Part shown: positions 61,757 through 64,000 of the stretch, one piece after another
Layout: every line of letters begins with the position of its first letter
Numbering within the stretch: the first letter of the stretch is position 1
Assembly: GCA_028751875.1 (NCBI GenBank)
Contig: CM054144.1
Location: forward strand, 16,077,302-16,141,301
From: Rapana venosa
Taxonomy: Eukaryota > Mollusca > Gastropoda > Neogastropoda > Muricidae
Direction of reading: 5' to 3'
DNA length: 64,000 bases
Position numbers and translations under genes: made by a program
Notes under the pieces: generated by a model
The model's database searches: none
What the model was told of the DNA's origin: nothing
The model's input: only the letters and a program-made list of their open reading frames with translations

Positions 61757-61785
<29 letters not shown>
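61725..61785. repeat. poly-G / GA tract
   Basis: Two G runs (about 20 and 25 bases) separated by a short GA repeat. The sequence is G-quadruplex-prone and technically difficult, so the exact length is unreliable. Confidence 0.85.
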
Positions 61786-61787
<2 letters not shown>

Positions 61788-63030
61788 ACACAATCTGAAC
61801 AGAGTGCACTGATGCAAGGGGGGAACACACTTGATGACTTCCTCTTTACTTTTATTTCTCTTTGTTCCTTTTCTCTTTTCTATTACAATTAAACCCAGCT
61901 AATAATGACCACAGTTTCATCTCTCGTCCCCTTTTCCTGACATTTGTATTTAACTATATTCATTAGATTTGACTCAAAAGCTACAGAACTTTATGTCTGA
62001 TGGACTTACTTTTCCCCCTCCTTTTTCTTCATTTTGCCTTTTTTTTTTTTAAAAAACCAACTTGTCAATAGATTTATTTCCCACCTAGTGCAGAGTATAA
62101 GACCTTTACAAGCCTGTATTGGGTAAAATTCTTAATTTTTTTTTGTATTAAGAAAAATTATACCAAAATCACAACCAGTTACCTAAATCAAGTTAATGGT
62201 GGGAAAAAAACGGTCACATGTATGCATACCCAAAGTCTCACTATAATTGGCATAAGTGCTCAAACTTCGGAACTCTAGCCCAGGAACGAAAAAGGAAATG
62301 GACCAAAGATGCCTGGGTGGTTACTCTTTTGTCAGAGGGTTACACTTACAGAATCAAACTGTACAAGTCCATTTCATACAACCACACAGTTGTTTTAATT
62401 TGAGTCTAAATCAAGCATAGGTGCCCCCTGCCTGCCAATCCCCCCCCCCCCTCCCCCCAAATTTGGCCTCCAAATGTTGTTTTATACCATGTGAAGCCAA
62501 GCCAGGCAATCATTCATCATATGTTTGGAGCCACACCAACCACAATGACCATTATCAGGGTTGATAACTGTATCAACAAACATTAAAATCAAACAAAAAT
62601 GTGTGAAATTTCTCATGAATCTGGATGCCAAGATTTAAGAACCAGGTGAAAAAGCTAGTGAACTTAAAGAGTGTTAGCATACAAACAAAATCACACAAAA
62701 CTTTGTTTTCAAGTTTTTTGAAGAAGAAAGAAAAGAAAAAAACTGAGAAAGGCAGAAAGACTACCACATAAAAACAACAACAAACCAAATGGTATTTTAA
62801 AAGAAACCTAAAAACAAAAACAAAAACCAACCAGCAAAAACAAATCAAAAAGTGCACCCAAAACCTTGAAACAAACCAAAACAAAACCCCCAAAGATCAG
62901 ATCTTTTGAGATCTTGAGAGAAAGTACATACCAGAACTGAAGGTGAAAAGAAGATGAGAAATGTTAGGTGCCTGTGCAGGCGTGCAAAAAAAGAGTGGCC
63001 TGTGAAATGCAGGCCTACTAGTCGCCTTAC

Positions 63031-63189
63031 CCATGCTGTTGTTGCCGATTCAACTGTAACCGCGCTGGAATGTGAAATGTTTCCTGAAGTATTGAACATC
63101 TCGGTTGTGATCGGCGTTATACCCGGTAGTGAAGTAGCGTCCGTGGTGGTCTCTGGTCGGTTTATGCTTTGGACCCACCAGCCTATCAT
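63031..63189 (-). CDS. NIPA: putative first coding exon of the NIPA-like gene (Ser/Thr-rich N-terminus)
   Basis: From ATG at 63189 there are exactly 53 codons to a strong donor, ATGG|GTAAGG, after 63031. The exon ends in phase 0, and the next NIPA-like exon (59748) starts in phase 0, so the two join without a shift. The peptide is Thr/Ser-rich with sequons NTS and NIS (ITTEMFNTSGNISHSSAVT), the same character as the start of the next exon. Together they would form an extended, glycosylated N-terminus of about 90 residues before the first membrane helix. Without the splice the frame continues into unremarkable sequence. There is no homology support for this peptide, and the start context (TTTCATGA) is weak, so the exon is an inference from splice phase and composition. 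Confidence 0.55.
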
Positions 63190-63439
63190 GAAATATTCAC
63201 CTCTCCCACACGGTCTCTGCTAGACCTATCTCACGTGAGCCTTGTTTCGTGTTCAAGCAAGGCCGTAGGGCAACACCAGTTCTTTAAAAGGCCATCAATA
63301 AACAGAACCAAAAAACACCGATACGACCGGGTAGGCTATCACAGACAGACACGGTTGATTTCCTCCTCCTTTTCTGCTAGCCTCGCCTAGTCTACTGCTT
63401 GGACAGCGGAGAGAGAGAGGAAAAAAAAAAATCCACCCG

Positions 63440-63447
63440 TGACGTCA
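63440..63447. promoter_or_regulatory. CRE palindrome TGACGTCA (site 1)
   Basis: A full 8-base cAMP response element, the binding site of CREB/ATF bZIP dimers, 251 bases upstream of the predicted start codon at 63189 on the minus strand. Confidence 0.5.
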
Positions 63448-63501
63448 CAGCTCTGGTTGTTGCACTTAACTACGTCTCGGCCATCCCAAGAACTTCAGCA
63501 A

Positions 63502-63509
63502 TGACGTCA
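63502..63509. promoter_or_regulatory. CRE palindrome TGACGTCA (site 2)
   Basis: A second identical 8-base element 62 bases from the first. Both share the extension TGACGTCACAG. Confidence 0.5.
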
Positions 63510-64000
63510 CAGTAACCTTTTACTCGATTCAAACGAGGTTAGACTAGAACAACAGAAGAAGAAAAACAAAAGTACCGGGACACTTTTCTGGGCCGTCCAC
63601 AAAGCTTTCTACTTTCAGGCAGGCAACGTCGGCTACTAGGTCATAACCAGATCGCAGTTAAGGGTTCACTGTTACAACACTTCTCAAGTGGAACAAAGGA
63701 AACTCTGGAATATCTGGTCTTAGAGAATCCTGGTTAGGCTAGCCTACTCTATACTGACTAGACCACGACAAGTATAGCGCTTAGGCCTGTTACCTGATCA
63801 ACTACAGATTACAGACCTAAGATCAAACCTAAATAAACTTTCGAGTCATCAGTCTGACTCAATTTCCGATGTGCTCAGAATTGCCACTGACCTACCTGAT
63901 CATCGTGGTATGCCATTTGGCAGAAAAGAAATTAGAACTATGTCACATTCCGAACCATGCAATGGGCTGAGAAGGGGAGAAGTAGGTTAGATTCTTCAGT

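Larger units (their letters stand above)
59749..63030 (-). other. NIPA: first intron of the NIPA-like gene
   Basis: About 3.3 kb of A/T-rich non-coding DNA between the two predicted exons. It has CA tracts (about 60270-60341 and 60811-60951), poly-C tracts (for example about 60643-60662), a poly-G/GA tract (61725-61785) and a short minisatellite (about 61335-61545). No other exon or transposon is recognised. Confidence 0.6.
63190..64000 (-). promoter_or_regulatory. NIPA: putative promoter/5' region of the NIPA-like gene with two CRE sites
   Basis: Sequence upstream of the predicted start is of ordinary complexity, without transposons, in contrast to the rest of the window. Two perfect TGACGTCA palindromes lie at 63440-63447 and 63502-63509, 62 bases apart; each is followed on + by CAG. 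No TATA box is obvious. Promoter status is inferred from position only. Confidence 0.45.

Noticed and set aside
62573..62893. Phe/Val-rich minus-strand frame of 106 codons resembling a membrane protein
   Set aside because: Its hydrophobicity comes from translating A-rich intron sequence in reverse (TTT/GTT codons); no family motif is present and it lies within the predicted NIPA-like intron.

Overview
This window looks like a repeat-rich eukaryotic genome, most likely a marine gastropod or other mollusc. The evidence is two split animal genes with GT-AG introns, non-LTR retrotransposons, a DIRS-type tyrosine-recombinase retrotransposon, tRNA-derived SINE-like pieces, long CA/GT microsatellites and satellite arrays. 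The species is an inference. There are no operons, CRISPR arrays or bacterial genes. Most long reading frames are low-complexity translations, antisense shadows or frames through N gaps.

Layout. 1-7000: low-complexity and very poor-quality sequence with a 500-N gap (6234-6733). 7000-8040: little recognisable apart from a tRNA-SINE-like scrap. 8043-9487: a 5'-truncated non-LTR retrotransposon on +. 9987-14842: a DIRS-type element on -, with gag-like, RT/RNase H and tyrosine recombinase regions. It keeps both inverted termini and the internal complementary region that joins copies of the two ends. 15092-19597: the last two exons of an AASDH-like gene (minus strand), whose last intron holds a same-sense RTE-like LINE (17148-19399). 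19950-20668: another LINE 3' end.

20669-29613 (copy A) and 37056-46003 (copy B) are a nearly identical direct duplication of about 8.95 kb. It carries a truncated DIRS fragment, a degenerate LINE, SINE-like pieces and the start of a satellite array. Beyond copy A the satellite (unit about 65-70 bp, with higher-order structure) continues to about 36.1 kb. Beyond copy B a different tandem array (unit about 1.56 kb, each unit holding two SINE-like cores) runs from 46003 to a second 500-N gap (58700-59199).

59514-63189 (minus strand) holds two exons of a NIPA-like magnesium transporter gene: a putative Ser/Thr-rich N-terminal exon and an exon with the first membrane segment. Two perfect CRE palindromes (TGACGTCA) lie about 250-320 bp upstream of its start codon.

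The genes do not form a pathway. AASDH (adenylation enzyme with a C-terminal beta-propeller) and NIPA (membrane Mg2+ transport) are independent host genes at the two sides of a repeat-dominated interval. I found no convincing new protein-coding system. The most informative structures are the DIRS termini, the 8.95-kb duplication and its unusual breakpoints and patchy divergence, and the two satellites that have absorbed SINE-like sequence.
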